Assembly: GCA_900544025.1 (NCBI GenBank)
Contig: UQTM01000014.1
Span: 1-60,539, forward strand
DNA: 60,539 nt
DNA from: an uncultured Odoribacter sp.
Lineage (GTDB): Bacteria > Bacteroidota > Bacteroidia > Bacteroidales > Marinifilaceae
Reading direction: 5' to 3'
In this document: one piece after another, positions 37,701 to 47,600 of the stretch
Layout: every line of letters starts with the position of its first letter
How positions within the stretch are numbered: the stretch's first letter is position 1
Notes under the pieces: generated by a model
What the model saw: the letters and a program-made list of their open reading frames with translations, nothing else
The model's database searches: none
Told to the model about the DNA's origin: nothing
Made by a program: the position numbers and the translations under genes

Positions 37701-40700
37701 GCCGTATAATTTCACTTGGTATAAAGAAGGGAGTGAATCGTCTCCTTTGCAGGGACCGGTCGAGGTTACTTCAGCGGGTGGAACGGCTGTCAATAAGTTT
37801 ATTTCGACCACGGCTTTCACTGCCGATACAAAAATTGTCGTAAAAGTGACGGATGCTTCGTCGCCAAATCAGTTGATCCGTAGAGATACGGTGCTGGTGA
37901 AGAAAATAAATACGGCTGCTCCGAAAATATCTGCCGGGGCAGATAGGATGATTGCTCATGGAACGAGCACTTACCTATTGGGAACCGTAATATCGGGGAA
38001 TCCGACTTCATGGGTTTGGTCGGATGCTAACGACTTAACGACAAACGGTATCAATACGGCTAATCCGCAAACCAAACCCTTGACAAAAGAAACGACATTT
38101 ACGGCTTATGTGATCGATAACAACGGTTGTACCAGTACCTCGGACGACGTGAAGATCGGTGTGACCGCTCCGGGATATGAGTTAGCGGTTAATATCGATA
38201 GACCGTCTCTGTTGTGTAAGGGAAGTATTGTTACATTGGATGCTGAGGTCATACCTAACGGACGAGTAATCAACGCCTGGGAATGGGGTGCGACATTAGG
38301 CTCTATCAATAACAAAACCTTGGAAAATCCGCAATTGACAATAAATTCCGTATCGGCCGATACGAAGATGAATTTGTTGGTGATGGTAACGGACGAGAAC
38401 GGGGTGACTGCAGTAGATCGCGCGACGGATATTACGGTCCAGAATACGGTAGCTCCTGAATTGCAACTGACCGGATATCTGAGCGGAGCCGGCGATTATT
38501 TATGTTCTAACGAAACGGAACTTACAGTTTCTGCAAAAGATCCCAGCGTTACTTTGGGAGCTTGTACGTGGTATGTAAATGATACGGAAGTAACGAATAC
38601 GGATGGAAGCGCATATACCAGAGCAACTTATAAACATACGGTAGAAAATTCTGCTTATCTGACATTTAAGGTGTCTGCTGTGTCTTTGGCAGGATGTCCT
38701 GCTTCCAACACGATTATACAAAGCTTCCAGGTATATCCTCAGCCGAAGTTAGAATGGGATGCAGCTTCGACCTCTTCTCCGGTTCATCCCGGCGACCAGG
38801 TATCTGTTACTGCAAACCTGGTAAAGACGACTTCTGCAAATTATAAATATATATGGAAACACGAGGGACCGGCACAAACCACTCCACCTACCTATAATGA
38901 CGGAGGTACTTCTGCAAGCGCAGCGACTTCTGCTACAAGTAATGTGGTATTGGCTACCGGTGCAGACGAGGATTCGAGTCCGTATTATTTCCAGGTTCGT
39001 GTTGAAGATAGATATAGTTGTCATTCCGAGCAGATTTCCAAGACTATAACTTTGGATGGGAATGCATTGTTTATCACTCTTGCTTCTAAATATGGAGACT
39101 ATTGTACAGGTGGAGATGCTGTATTGGAAGCGACGACCGTAACGGATATCGACGAAAGTAATTTGGAATATACCTGGTATAAAGACGGTGTCGCCATTCC
39201 GGGTGAAAAAGGAAAAGAATTAATCGTAAAGAACAGCGATATCGGATCGGCTTATTATGTAGAGGTTACGGCTACGGATGGTTCTGGAAAAACGGGTTCT
39301 ACAGTGGCTAATCCGTTGACCTTGACTGCTAAAGCGGCTGCGGCTCCTGTGCTTTCCGGAGTGGATCAGAAAATTCCGAATGGTACGAGAACAGCTTTGA
39401 TGGTGAATACCAGCGACAATATTATTTCCTGGAAATGGAATCCGGAAGATAAACTGGCAGACAATGAATCTACCTTACGTTCTCCATATACGGTGATATT
39501 GAATACAGCTGAACAGAAATATACGGTTTACGGAGTAGATGCCAATAACTGTGTGGGTTCTGCCGAGGTAACTGTGGAAACAATCAATGTACAGCCTCCG
39601 GGAGGTGCGGACAATGAATTGTTCGTGAAAGTGATCCCGTCTCCGGATACGATCTGTAAAGGAAATCGTTTAGGAATCCATACGGAAGTTTGGGCTTCTG
39701 CGTCCGATAGTCCGACTTATGAATGGTTGCCTAACGATGGAAATCTGAGTGCATACAATGTGGCCGAACCGGTATTTAATCCTACCGGAGCTTCATTGGC
39801 GGCAAAGACATATTCTTATACCGTGATGGTAAGACAGGGAGCTTTGATTGCTGCTGCACGTGCGGATATCGTTGTGGTCGAAGGGGTACTGCCTAATTTG
39901 GTTGTGGATTCTGATAATAGCGGAAGCTATTGTGCAGGAAGCAGTTTAGTCGTGAAAGTACAAAACGGCGTGCCTGTGAAAAAATATACCTGGATTATTA
40001 ACGGACGGGTGGATGAATCGATAACGGGGAACAGCTATACATGGCCTGCCGTACTTATGGATACACCGTATTCTGTGAGAGTGATCGCGGAGAGCCAGCA
40101 ATATTGCCGTTCTCTCGATTCTGTCAGAGTGGATGAAGTGATTTCTCCGGCATTAAAACTTAGTCCGTTACAGGTGGTTGATAGCTGTGGTCAGGTCAAG
40201 ATATTCTCTGATGCAGGTAGCAATGCCGATTATACATGGACATTGACCAGCGGAGATACTTATCTGCAAAAGGTAGATGGTGTAACTAAAGATACGCTTT
40301 ATTTGACACAAAAAACTCCTGCATTTACGGCATCTTCAATAGAATACGGAGTGAAATTGACCGTAACGCCGAAGAGTGGTGGATGTTCGTCCGAAGGTTC
40401 TGTATCTTCTAAGGTTTATTTTAAACCGAAGGTTGAATTGGCCGCTTGGACTCCTGCCGGAGAATCTGTAGGCTTGCCTTATATTATGGCTGAAAAAGGT
40501 GCTTCCGTACAACAGAGAGTGGCTACCTATAATTATGATCAGGCCCTCAATTCGAATGTAAACTGGTTACCTGCACAGGTTCAGGGAAGTGCTACGGCTG
40601 CGATTTTGAATAACGTTCAGAAAGATGATTCTATTATCATCGTTGTAGCCAATAAGGAACTTCCTACTTGTATGACTTCGGATACCATGCCTGTATATTT

Positions 40701-41598
40701 GTATCCTGAAGCGCCGACCTTGAAGATCGATACCGTAAACAATAGTTTTGTAAAGGCGGGACTTTATGTGAGCGGTGGTTCCGGTGATTCTTATACCATT
40801 TGGAGCCGTATATGGGATCCTTATTGTACAACAACCAGATACACAGGAGATCAGAAATATCACAAAGAAGCTACGGCTACTAATTTACCGATGACCACCT
40901 CTATTTGGCCGGAGCCGGATATGAGCGATACGTTGAAGTATTATTATGCAACTTCAGGTAGAACGATTCAGGGACGTGCGTGGGAAGGAAAGGCTACCAG
41001 TGATACGGTAGGATATTATTTGTTCGACTTGAATTTGAACGCTACGAAAACAAGTGATAACTACATGGCAGTGTATTTTGATTTTGATAAAATGGATTGT
41101 CCGACCATGTTGGAAGTTGCCAGAAGAATCAATAAAACAGATGCACAGTTGATGATTCAGATGTATAAATTCGATTATTTAAGCCAGACTTTAAAATTGA
41201 ATACATATATGGGTAGTACAGACAAGATTATGGGAACCGTGTTCACGATGGATATTCCTATGATGGTTATCAGGCCTAAGACGGCAAGTAAATTTATGCA
41301 GTACGGAACTTTGCCTAAAGTAGAGTTCAATATATTGAGAACGAATACTACGGTAAACAATGTGAATTGGATTTATACTTTACCTTCCAAAGCGCATATT
41401 TTAGAGATAGACGATTTATTTAGTTCTGACTTTACTGATGTGATGCAGCTTAACCGATGGTTATTTGATACTCAGGGAACATCATTGACAACAAAACTGC
41501 CAATAGGAACAATTACAGGTAATAAGACTGCCTTATATCCTTTACAAGTGATTGGGGTGAATTTAAGAAATACTGTTTCCGGTATGACTTGGAAATAA
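34717..41598 (+). CDS. Large PKD/Ig-like repeat secreted protein, 2293 residues
   Basis: The signal peptide is cleaved near L-P-A/Q (residue 20). Residues about 25-205 are a beta-sandwich domain that may be cohesin-like, sharing the A-K-I-E-G-D-Y-F motif with the preceding protein. From about residue 220 to 1980 there are PKD/Ig-like domains in a repeating order: a domain starting at C-x-G with GGSG-x-Y-x-W, a domain with D-x-x-V-x-V-x-V, and one with a W-x-P or W-x-D, a T-x-Y-x-V strand and N-G-C. The last ~300 residues are different: rich in Asp, Tyr, Met and Thr, and not recognised. I see neither a type A nor a type B sorting domain nor the shared C-terminal module. It is 6 bases after the preceding gene and 14 bases before the next, so it is part of an operon with a type B T9SS cargo. 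Confidence 0.83.
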   Translation: MKRYIFILIFLLGFIELPAQVFYGKENIPTEADYCGGEYGSNWDNAIEVCLENAKIEGDYFVFDIVFSRIARWALVSNSRPITTLFATTLSFDYDKTVLSTNVNDVSFVFDPVWDPNTSWCSMTKDLVDNPSLGDHYLVLNVMDMSDGYVFSAAGAYSRFGQVRWKIQSGASGKTGIALRKSDTPRGSAGSLVVSTSNQPACVVQSGNADVQIGDDTPDSPKITLLASSDKACAGMEQTFVATVTGDYDDIVWTLEDNAGSAAGASVGTVVSNAKGQATITWAANVNGTYKLCGVPKLAGAADGDKYCQTITVYRVPTITLAYDNSKTCAGETVILTPQISNGGAPTNVTNELTGFNWTIGTDPTSKGHSLTYTVALPAVQTAYNFEAVTNDAGACPVNASINLQGGSAPAIVDASIKKELPLLGITMSGNTYYKGDMIKLSVESNPNYSYEWKLGSTSVSATDSYTITSATANSYIGSVVVTDKNTTCSATANFNLTQDPGGCGIVAGVTDLNGSASPTICTNGVALLKAKATLTCPGTASGNFVLSYAWYKKEGSNWVRQDSIRAVENNENIFAAQSAGDYQVRVYTNRGMSTAQITVTTSGSIASGDVVTTESPLTVKRGNTTILIANSSVAQSYLWMPEDMFATGGNKVQYPETKAIEENTAFKVYATHYDGCISMATTQVNIGESGLKVTAEAVGNPVCDKGKARMIAKVEGGSGHYSYKWTEDSYSFGYSTTGQEAVIYIDEGKTFSLTRVVVVTDLTTGNKGIGSVQVNVLNLQGPELSFKGLATGGLVCQEQTVKVENANSTAIASYDWYIKNNTTNAYTTKLNAGPEYTFADRGDYTVWVAAKTNASTYCYSDTANAKAFVSVKGFDLAWTETPASAYMSGQTLKAAVEATNGSGYKFTWASPAGGIQTSNTQNPNEYKLEGAYLPEYWFKVKVTDNNNCERSDSVKVSKNDLNDNGLLLTLANKEVNYCTGGTAVMSATVSGGSGPYNFTWYKEGSESSPLQGPVEVTSAGGTAVNKFISTTAFTADTKIVVKVTDASSPNQLIRRDTVLVKKINTAAPKISAGADRMIAHGTSTYLLGTVISGNPTSWVWSDANDLTTNGINTANPQTKPLTKETTFTAYVIDNNGCTSTSDDVKIGVTAPGYELAVNIDRPSLLCKGSIVTLDAEVIPNGRVINAWEWGATLGSINNKTLENPQLTINSVSADTKMNLLVMVTDENGVTAVDRATDITVQNTVAPELQLTGYLSGAGDYLCSNETELTVSAKDPSVTLGACTWYVNDTEVTNTDGSAYTRATYKHTVENSAYLTFKVSAVSLAGCPASNTIIQSFQVYPQPKLEWDAASTSSPVHPGDQVSVTANLVKTTSANYKYIWKHEGPAQTTPPTYNDGGTSASAATSATSNVVLATGADEDSSPYYFQVRVEDRYSCHSEQISKTITLDGNALFITLASKYGDYCTGGDAVLEATTVTDIDESNLEYTWYKDGVAIPGEKGKELIVKNSDIGSAYYVEVTATDGSGKTGSTVANPLTLTAKAAAAPVLSGVDQKIPNGTRTALMVNTSDNIISWKWNPEDKLADNESTLRSPYTVILNTAEQKYTVYGVDANNCVGSAEVTVETINVQPPGGADNELFVKVIPSPDTICKGNRLGIHTEVWASASDSPTYEWLPNDGNLSAYNVAEPVFNPTGASLAAKTYSYTVMVRQGALIAAARADIVVVEGVLPNLVVDSDNSGSYCAGSSLVVKVQNGVPVKKYTWIINGRVDESITGNSYTWPAVLMDTPYSVRVIAESQQYCRSLDSVRVDEVISPALKLSPLQVVDSCGQVKIFSDAGSNADYTWTLTSGDTYLQKVDGVTKDTLYLTQKTPAFTASSIEYGVKLTVTPKSGGCSSEGSVSSKVYFKPKVELAAWTPAGESVGLPYIMAEKGASVQQRVATYNYDQALNSNVNWLPAQVQGSATAAILNNVQKDDSIIIVVANKELPTCMTSDTMPVYLYPEAPTLKIDTVNNSFVKAGLYVSGGSGDSYTIWSRIWDPYCTTTRYTGDQKYHKEATATNLPMTTSIWPEPDMSDTLKYYYATSGRTIQGRAWEGKATSDTVGYYLFDLNLNATKTSDNYMAVYFDFDKMDCPTMLEVARRINKTDAQLMIQMYKFDYLSQTLKLNTYMGSTDKIMGTVFTMDIPMMVIRPKTASKFMQYGTLPKVEFNILRTNTTVNNVNWIYTLPSKAHILEIDDLFSSDFTDVMQLNRWLFDTQGTSLTTKLPIGTITGNKTALYPLQVIGVNLRNTVSGMTWK

Positions 41599-41612
41599 AA
41601 TTATTGAATTGT

Positions 41613-44600
41613 ATGAAACGAATTATTGTCACATTATTATTTGCGATAATAGCATTGTATAGTCAGAATGCGTCGGCACAGGCTCCGGCTGTTTATTTAA
41701 CTTTTCAAGGATTGCCTTCCGGCTGTAATGTACAGCTTAGTGATGTAACTTGGACGGTTTCAAAAGCAAATTCGAGTGAAGTTGCGAATCCTGGAAATAC
41801 GGGAGACGTTTCGTTTACGGACAATGGAGGAGGAGTTGTAATTATTTCTATAAATTTGTTTGAATTGCATGGAAAATCTCCGTTTACAGCCGGTGAGGAA
41901 GTTACGGTAGAAGCAACGCTAAATTCTCCGGCATGTGCAGCGGGGTGGAGCGGTTCGAAAAAGGTTACTTACGATGGATTTTCGGGGGTAATTTTTACGG
42001 ACCCTAACGATATGATGTTTTATTTAGCAATGACGGCGCCTGCTGCGACTCCGCCTTCTATCAAGGTGAGTGGCGGACAAATTTGTGCTGGAGTAACAGT
42101 AACGACAGACAATATCACGATCGACGATGCTCCTGCCGATTTAGCGGCTAAGTATTCGATTAAAGTAGTGAATGCGGGGGGGGCAGATAAGTCTGGCGAT
42201 TTTACGATAGGTGCTTTGGCTAACTCGTTGAAAATTTCTGCCAATACTGGAACGGCCGGAGGTAATTATAAAGTACAGTTAATAGAGAATGCCACATCGA
42301 CGGTTGTTTCTGAAGCTGCTTTGGTGGTGGGAGCTACCCCGAACCTGGCGATTCAGGTGGTTAATGCCCAGCAAACCGATGGAGCAGCCGCATACTATTG
42401 CCAGGGTACGGGTGATAAAGAAACGGTTGCTCTGAAAGTAGGTTCCGTAGGTAGTTCATACACTTATCAATGGAAAAACGGATCGGGGACGAATGTAGGT
42501 ACCGGAACGACATTGAACAATATAAAAACGGTAGGAAAGTATGAAGTTATTGCTACCAGTAATGCAGGTTTGTGTCCGGCAACTGCGTCGATTCAGGTAA
42601 ATGAATATACGCGTCCGGGTGGCGTAAGCATAACGAATGCTGAAACCGATGTGTGTGCGAATACCAACAGTGGAAATACCACTTTAACGCATGGAACTGC
42701 CACAGCAGGAACAGGGGGAGGAACACTCAGTTATGTTTGGAGCGGAGGTTCTGTCAATGCTTCTACCGGAGTGGTCGCAAATTCTTCTGTAGCTACGACG
42801 GCAGCAGGGACGACTTATACCCTTACCGTTTCCGATTCGAAGTGCCCTTCGACAGCGACTCATACTTTAAAAGGGCATAAATTATCTTTGGCTTTAACAC
42901 CCAATAGCGGAAGCTATACTTCCGGCACAGAGGTGGCTATGACGGCGGCTCCGACCCAGACACCTGCTGGTGCTGGAGGAACGGTCACGAATTATGTTTG
43001 GTCGGGCAGTGCATTGAAAACTCCGAGTACCTCTGCTACGGCTACTTCAACGGCGCTAACTTCGACGACTTCTCCGTTGTCTTACAAAGTTACGGCTTCC
43101 GACAATTATTGTAAAAACGTGGAGAGTAATCAGGTAACTTATACGGTGACCGCTGGTTCGGAAGTGACTATCGCTTCTCTGACCGGAGGAAGTGTGTGTG
43201 ACGGTGTAGCTGGAGGTGTTTCCGTGAAGGCAACTATTCAGAAAGGCACGGCTCCTTACAATTATGTTTTATCTTCGACGCCTGCCGGGTTGACGTTTGC
43301 ACCAAACAATACTCAAACAACCGGCAGTATTACTTCGGCAGCTACGGGAACTCCCGGTTCTTACCAGGTGAAATTGACTGTTACGGATGCTAAAGGTGTC
43401 GTGGTAACGAAAGAAACGACTGTTAAGATTTATGGAAAACCGACTTTGACCGGACTGTCTGTTACTGCTCCGGCTAAAGTTTGTAAAAACGACCAGATCG
43501 AGTTGGTTGCCCAGGGAGGTGCCGCTTCTACTACGGTTTTAGACCAGTCGGCTACCTTGAATTATGTGTGGTCTGCAAATGCCACACCGAGAGCCGATAA
43601 ATCGAAAGCCGATGCGGTCTTAACGGCAGGTACGAACAATTATACGGTGAAGATCAGAGACGGCAATAACTGTGAAAGCGATGAGAAGGCTGTCAGCCAT
43701 GTTGGTCATGAGGTGACGGTAACTGCTTTGATGGATGGCTCTGCAACTCCTTCGGCTTTTGCTTACGGTGCTGTTGCTAATTTAAGTTGTAATGTGGTAT
43801 TGAACCCTTCGGCAGGCGCTTCTGAAAACGCGTGGGAATGGTCGCCGTCTGCTAAAATTAATGGAGGTTATCAATCGGCTACGGCTACTACCGTTGCTTT
43901 AGATGCCAATGGAAAATATACGGTGGAAGTGACGGATAACTTTGGTTGTAAAGGAAAAGATGACGTTTCCTATACGGTTACCGGAGGAAAATTGTCCGTA
44001 ACGGCAAATGACGCTTATATATGTGCCGGTTCGACTACGGCAACCCTATCCTGTACTCCCGGAGGAGGTTCTGGCGGGACAATCGAATATACCTGGACTT
44101 CGAGAGACGGATTGACTTTCGATAATAATAAATCGGCCACTCCTAAAATTACGATGACGACACCGGGAACTTATCACGCTACGGTGGAAATAAAACAAGG
44201 AGCGCAGACGGCGACTTCAAACGAAATAGAGATCGTTATTGCTCCTCAGCCTACTTTGACGGGGGTTGGAATTTATTTGAATGGTAGTTTGGTTCCGGAC
44301 GACGGAACGAGTGTATTGCCCGGTAGTCAGGTAGATATCGTTGTAACAGGAGGTAATTTACCGGCAGGTACGAAATATACCTGGACTCCGATGGATAAGA
44401 TCGACGGCATATCGGTAGATCAGCTGACGGCGACCAGTAAGCCTTTGACTTTAGGAAATCCGTGTTTCAAATTGACGGTGACTAATGCAGAGGGGAAATG
44501 TCCTGCCGAAAAAGAGGCGTGTGTGCCTGTCAGTGGAACAGAATTTAAAGTGAATCTGGATGATAAGACAATTTGTGCCGGAGCTTCGACGACAATTTCA

Positions 44601-47600
44601 ACAGCAGGAAAAATTTCGGGAGGTTCTCAGCCTTATAAAGATTACACCTGGAGTTGCGATGATCCTGCTTTCCGGTTTACGGAAAATACGGGAGGAACGT
44701 CGATTACGGTGGATCCTGCTACGGTGCCGGGGACATATACTGTGAAGTTCAATGTAAAAGATAATAAGAACAATCAGGCTCAGGATGAATTTACGGTAAC
44801 TGTAAATCCAGTTCCGGTATTTGTTGCGCTGCCGGCAACCCCGCAGACAGCCCGGGTTGGAAATTCCGTTAATTTAAGTGCGTCGGCTTCTCCGGCAAAT
44901 ACAACGCTGACCTGGACAGGTAGTCCGATGACAGGAACTCCTACGGGACAGGGAACGGTTGCGATCGATGCCGGCCCTTTCACAAGTGCTGTAAAGACCA
45001 CTTATAAGGTAACGGCAACGTTGGGTACTTGCGTAATAGATTCGGTGATTGAAATTAATGTTATCCAAAACATTCCGGGTATTACTTGTGACGTGCCCGA
45101 TGTCGAAATCTGTGAAGGAGCGGGAGGAACGGTCACGATCAACGATCTGAAAGGTGGCTCTGGAAATTATGGTTTTGTATGGAGTGTAGTTTCCGGGGAT
45201 ATCGTACTGGGAAATATGACAGACCGTAATCCGACGATTGTTTCTGCTTCTGTAGGGACGCATCGTTTACAGGTGGTTATCTCCGATAATGCTACGGTAG
45301 ATCCTGTGCCTTCGATTACTAAAAACGTAACGATAACCGTTATCGCTAATCCTGTTATTAACTCTCTGGATGTATATAATGTTACGGCAGGAGTATCGGG
45401 AACGACGGTTGCTTATGGGGATGAGTTGAAACTGACGGCTTCCGCCAGTCCGATTACAGCGAACTGTACCTGGACGGAAACAGGCAGCTCACTTGTTTCA
45501 CCTAACGGTAAAGAAGTATATACCCGTCCCATGACTGCGACGACAACTTATACCGTCACCGCGACTACGACAACTTCGACCGGAAACAGTTGCCGCGCAC
45601 AGAAAGATGTAACGGTGATTGTGGAAAGACCGGTGAGCGGTGCTGTCCTGGAATTGGAACTGGATCGAAAATGTGCCGATTCGGGAGAAAGTATGATATT
45701 GAAAATGAAAGCCTCCGGTGGTTCTACCTATTCTTTCAGTTTGAAGAACAACAAAGGATTAGACCAGCAATTTACAGGAGCCGGGCCCTGGCAGTATTCA
45801 ATTACCTTGAATGACCAGGATACTTACTTTGTTCAAAATTTTAAGGCCTTTAAAAATGGTTTGGAAGTGACTCCGACACAGGTGAACCCGACTTCTATCG
45901 AGGCATTGTTCTATACAACTCCTGCTATAACCGTGGCGAACGGAAATGTTCAGACAGTATGCCAGGGAGATGCTTTGACCCTGACAGCAAACAGTCAGTT
46001 GAGCAATACGCAGTACGAATGGAATAATAACGTGAAGAACGGTGAAGCTTTCTATCCGAATAATTCGGGTGTTTATACCGTAACTGCAACAACAGACCAG
46101 GGATGTAAGGCTACTCAGGATGTAACCGTAACGATTATACAAAAACCGACGGTAACGATCAATGCCAATCCGCAAAATATTTGTTTGGGCGAAACGGTGC
46201 AGCTCACCGCAGGAGGAACGGCAACCGAGTTTGTTTGGAATACCGGACAGACAGGGCCTACCATCAGTGACCAGCCTAATGTCGGTGGAACCATCAAGTA
46301 TGTGGTGACAGGTAAAGAATTGATAAACGGATGTGCCGATACGGCGACGACTACCGTGGTAGTGAACGAACCGCCGAAAATTCTTTCAACCACTAAAACC
46401 GTTCGTAGCATTGCGATTGGTAAGAGCGTGACTTTTGCCGTGAAAGCCAGTGGTAAAGGATTATCGTATGAATGGCAGCGCTGGACAGGATCGTCCTGGA
46501 TGACGCTGTACGATGCTCCGTCCGACCAGCCTACGATTAAAGGATCGCATTCCGATACTTTAGTGTTGGGAGATGTGCCGAGAAGCTGGAACGGAACGCA
46601 ATTACAATGCATCGTATCTAATAATTGCGGTGTTGTGGATACGGCATTCTTGCTGAATGTAAAAGAATGTTTCGATATTGCGGATGTGGAATGGGAAATG
46701 TGTCAGGGTATCCGTCCCGAAACCGATCCGACCGTTGCTGTAGATGGCTGGTATTGTCCGGGATCGCGTATTTCGGTTTGTGCCCGTCTGGTTTTTGATG
46801 ATCCCGAAGTCGATGTGACGGATGCTGTGTATAAATGGACGGTAGATGGACTGAGCACAGACGACGGACGCTGGGGAGAAATGAAATTCTTGTCGGATTC
46901 CAGCGTGTTGAGTTGGGTTCCGCCAGCCGAATGGCAGGATAATATCACGATAGCTCTTTGTGCTTACGTAGATGGAGCCTGTGATACGGTTTGTAAGCGT
47001 TATTTGCGCTTGAAGGCGACCAAATACACGGATTTGAACTGGAAATTACGTACGTCTGTCGATCCGACACGCAAATTCTGTCCGGGGGATACGGTTTCTT
47101 TCTGGATTGATGATCCGGATAAGACCGCCGGCTTAAATCCGACATATAGATGGTATAACGATATTTTTGATTTGCAGTCGGAATCTTCGCCATATAACGA
47201 AGTGATCAGTTTGCAGAACGATAAAGTTATTCTGTCGATGGGACAGCAGAACACATGGATGAGGGTGATATTGACACCGTCACCGGAAATCTGTACCCGC
47301 GAGCCTCAATATGTGGATACGGCGTTCCTGGAAGTGAAAAAAGTGGTTGTTCCTGCTTTACGTATCGATTGTGCGGATACCTTAGCTTGTCAGGGAGATG
47401 AAATCTTCTTGAAAGCAGTATTTGAAAACGGAGGAACGAATCCAGCCTTCCAATGGCAAAGAAGTATCGGGGATCCTTTCCCGGAATGGAATTTAGGAAC
47501 GGAATCTTTTGCTACGGTGAAACTGGACGAGGACGATGTATGGGTAAAATGTAGCATGAAACCTTCTGACGATGTGTGCTACGATAAGACCCAGCCGATT

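Noticed and set aside
41589..41612. TTG start overlapping the end of the 2293-residue gene
   Set aside because: The ATG at 41613 begins exactly at a signal peptide (M-K-R-I-I-V); the upstream extension would bury it.
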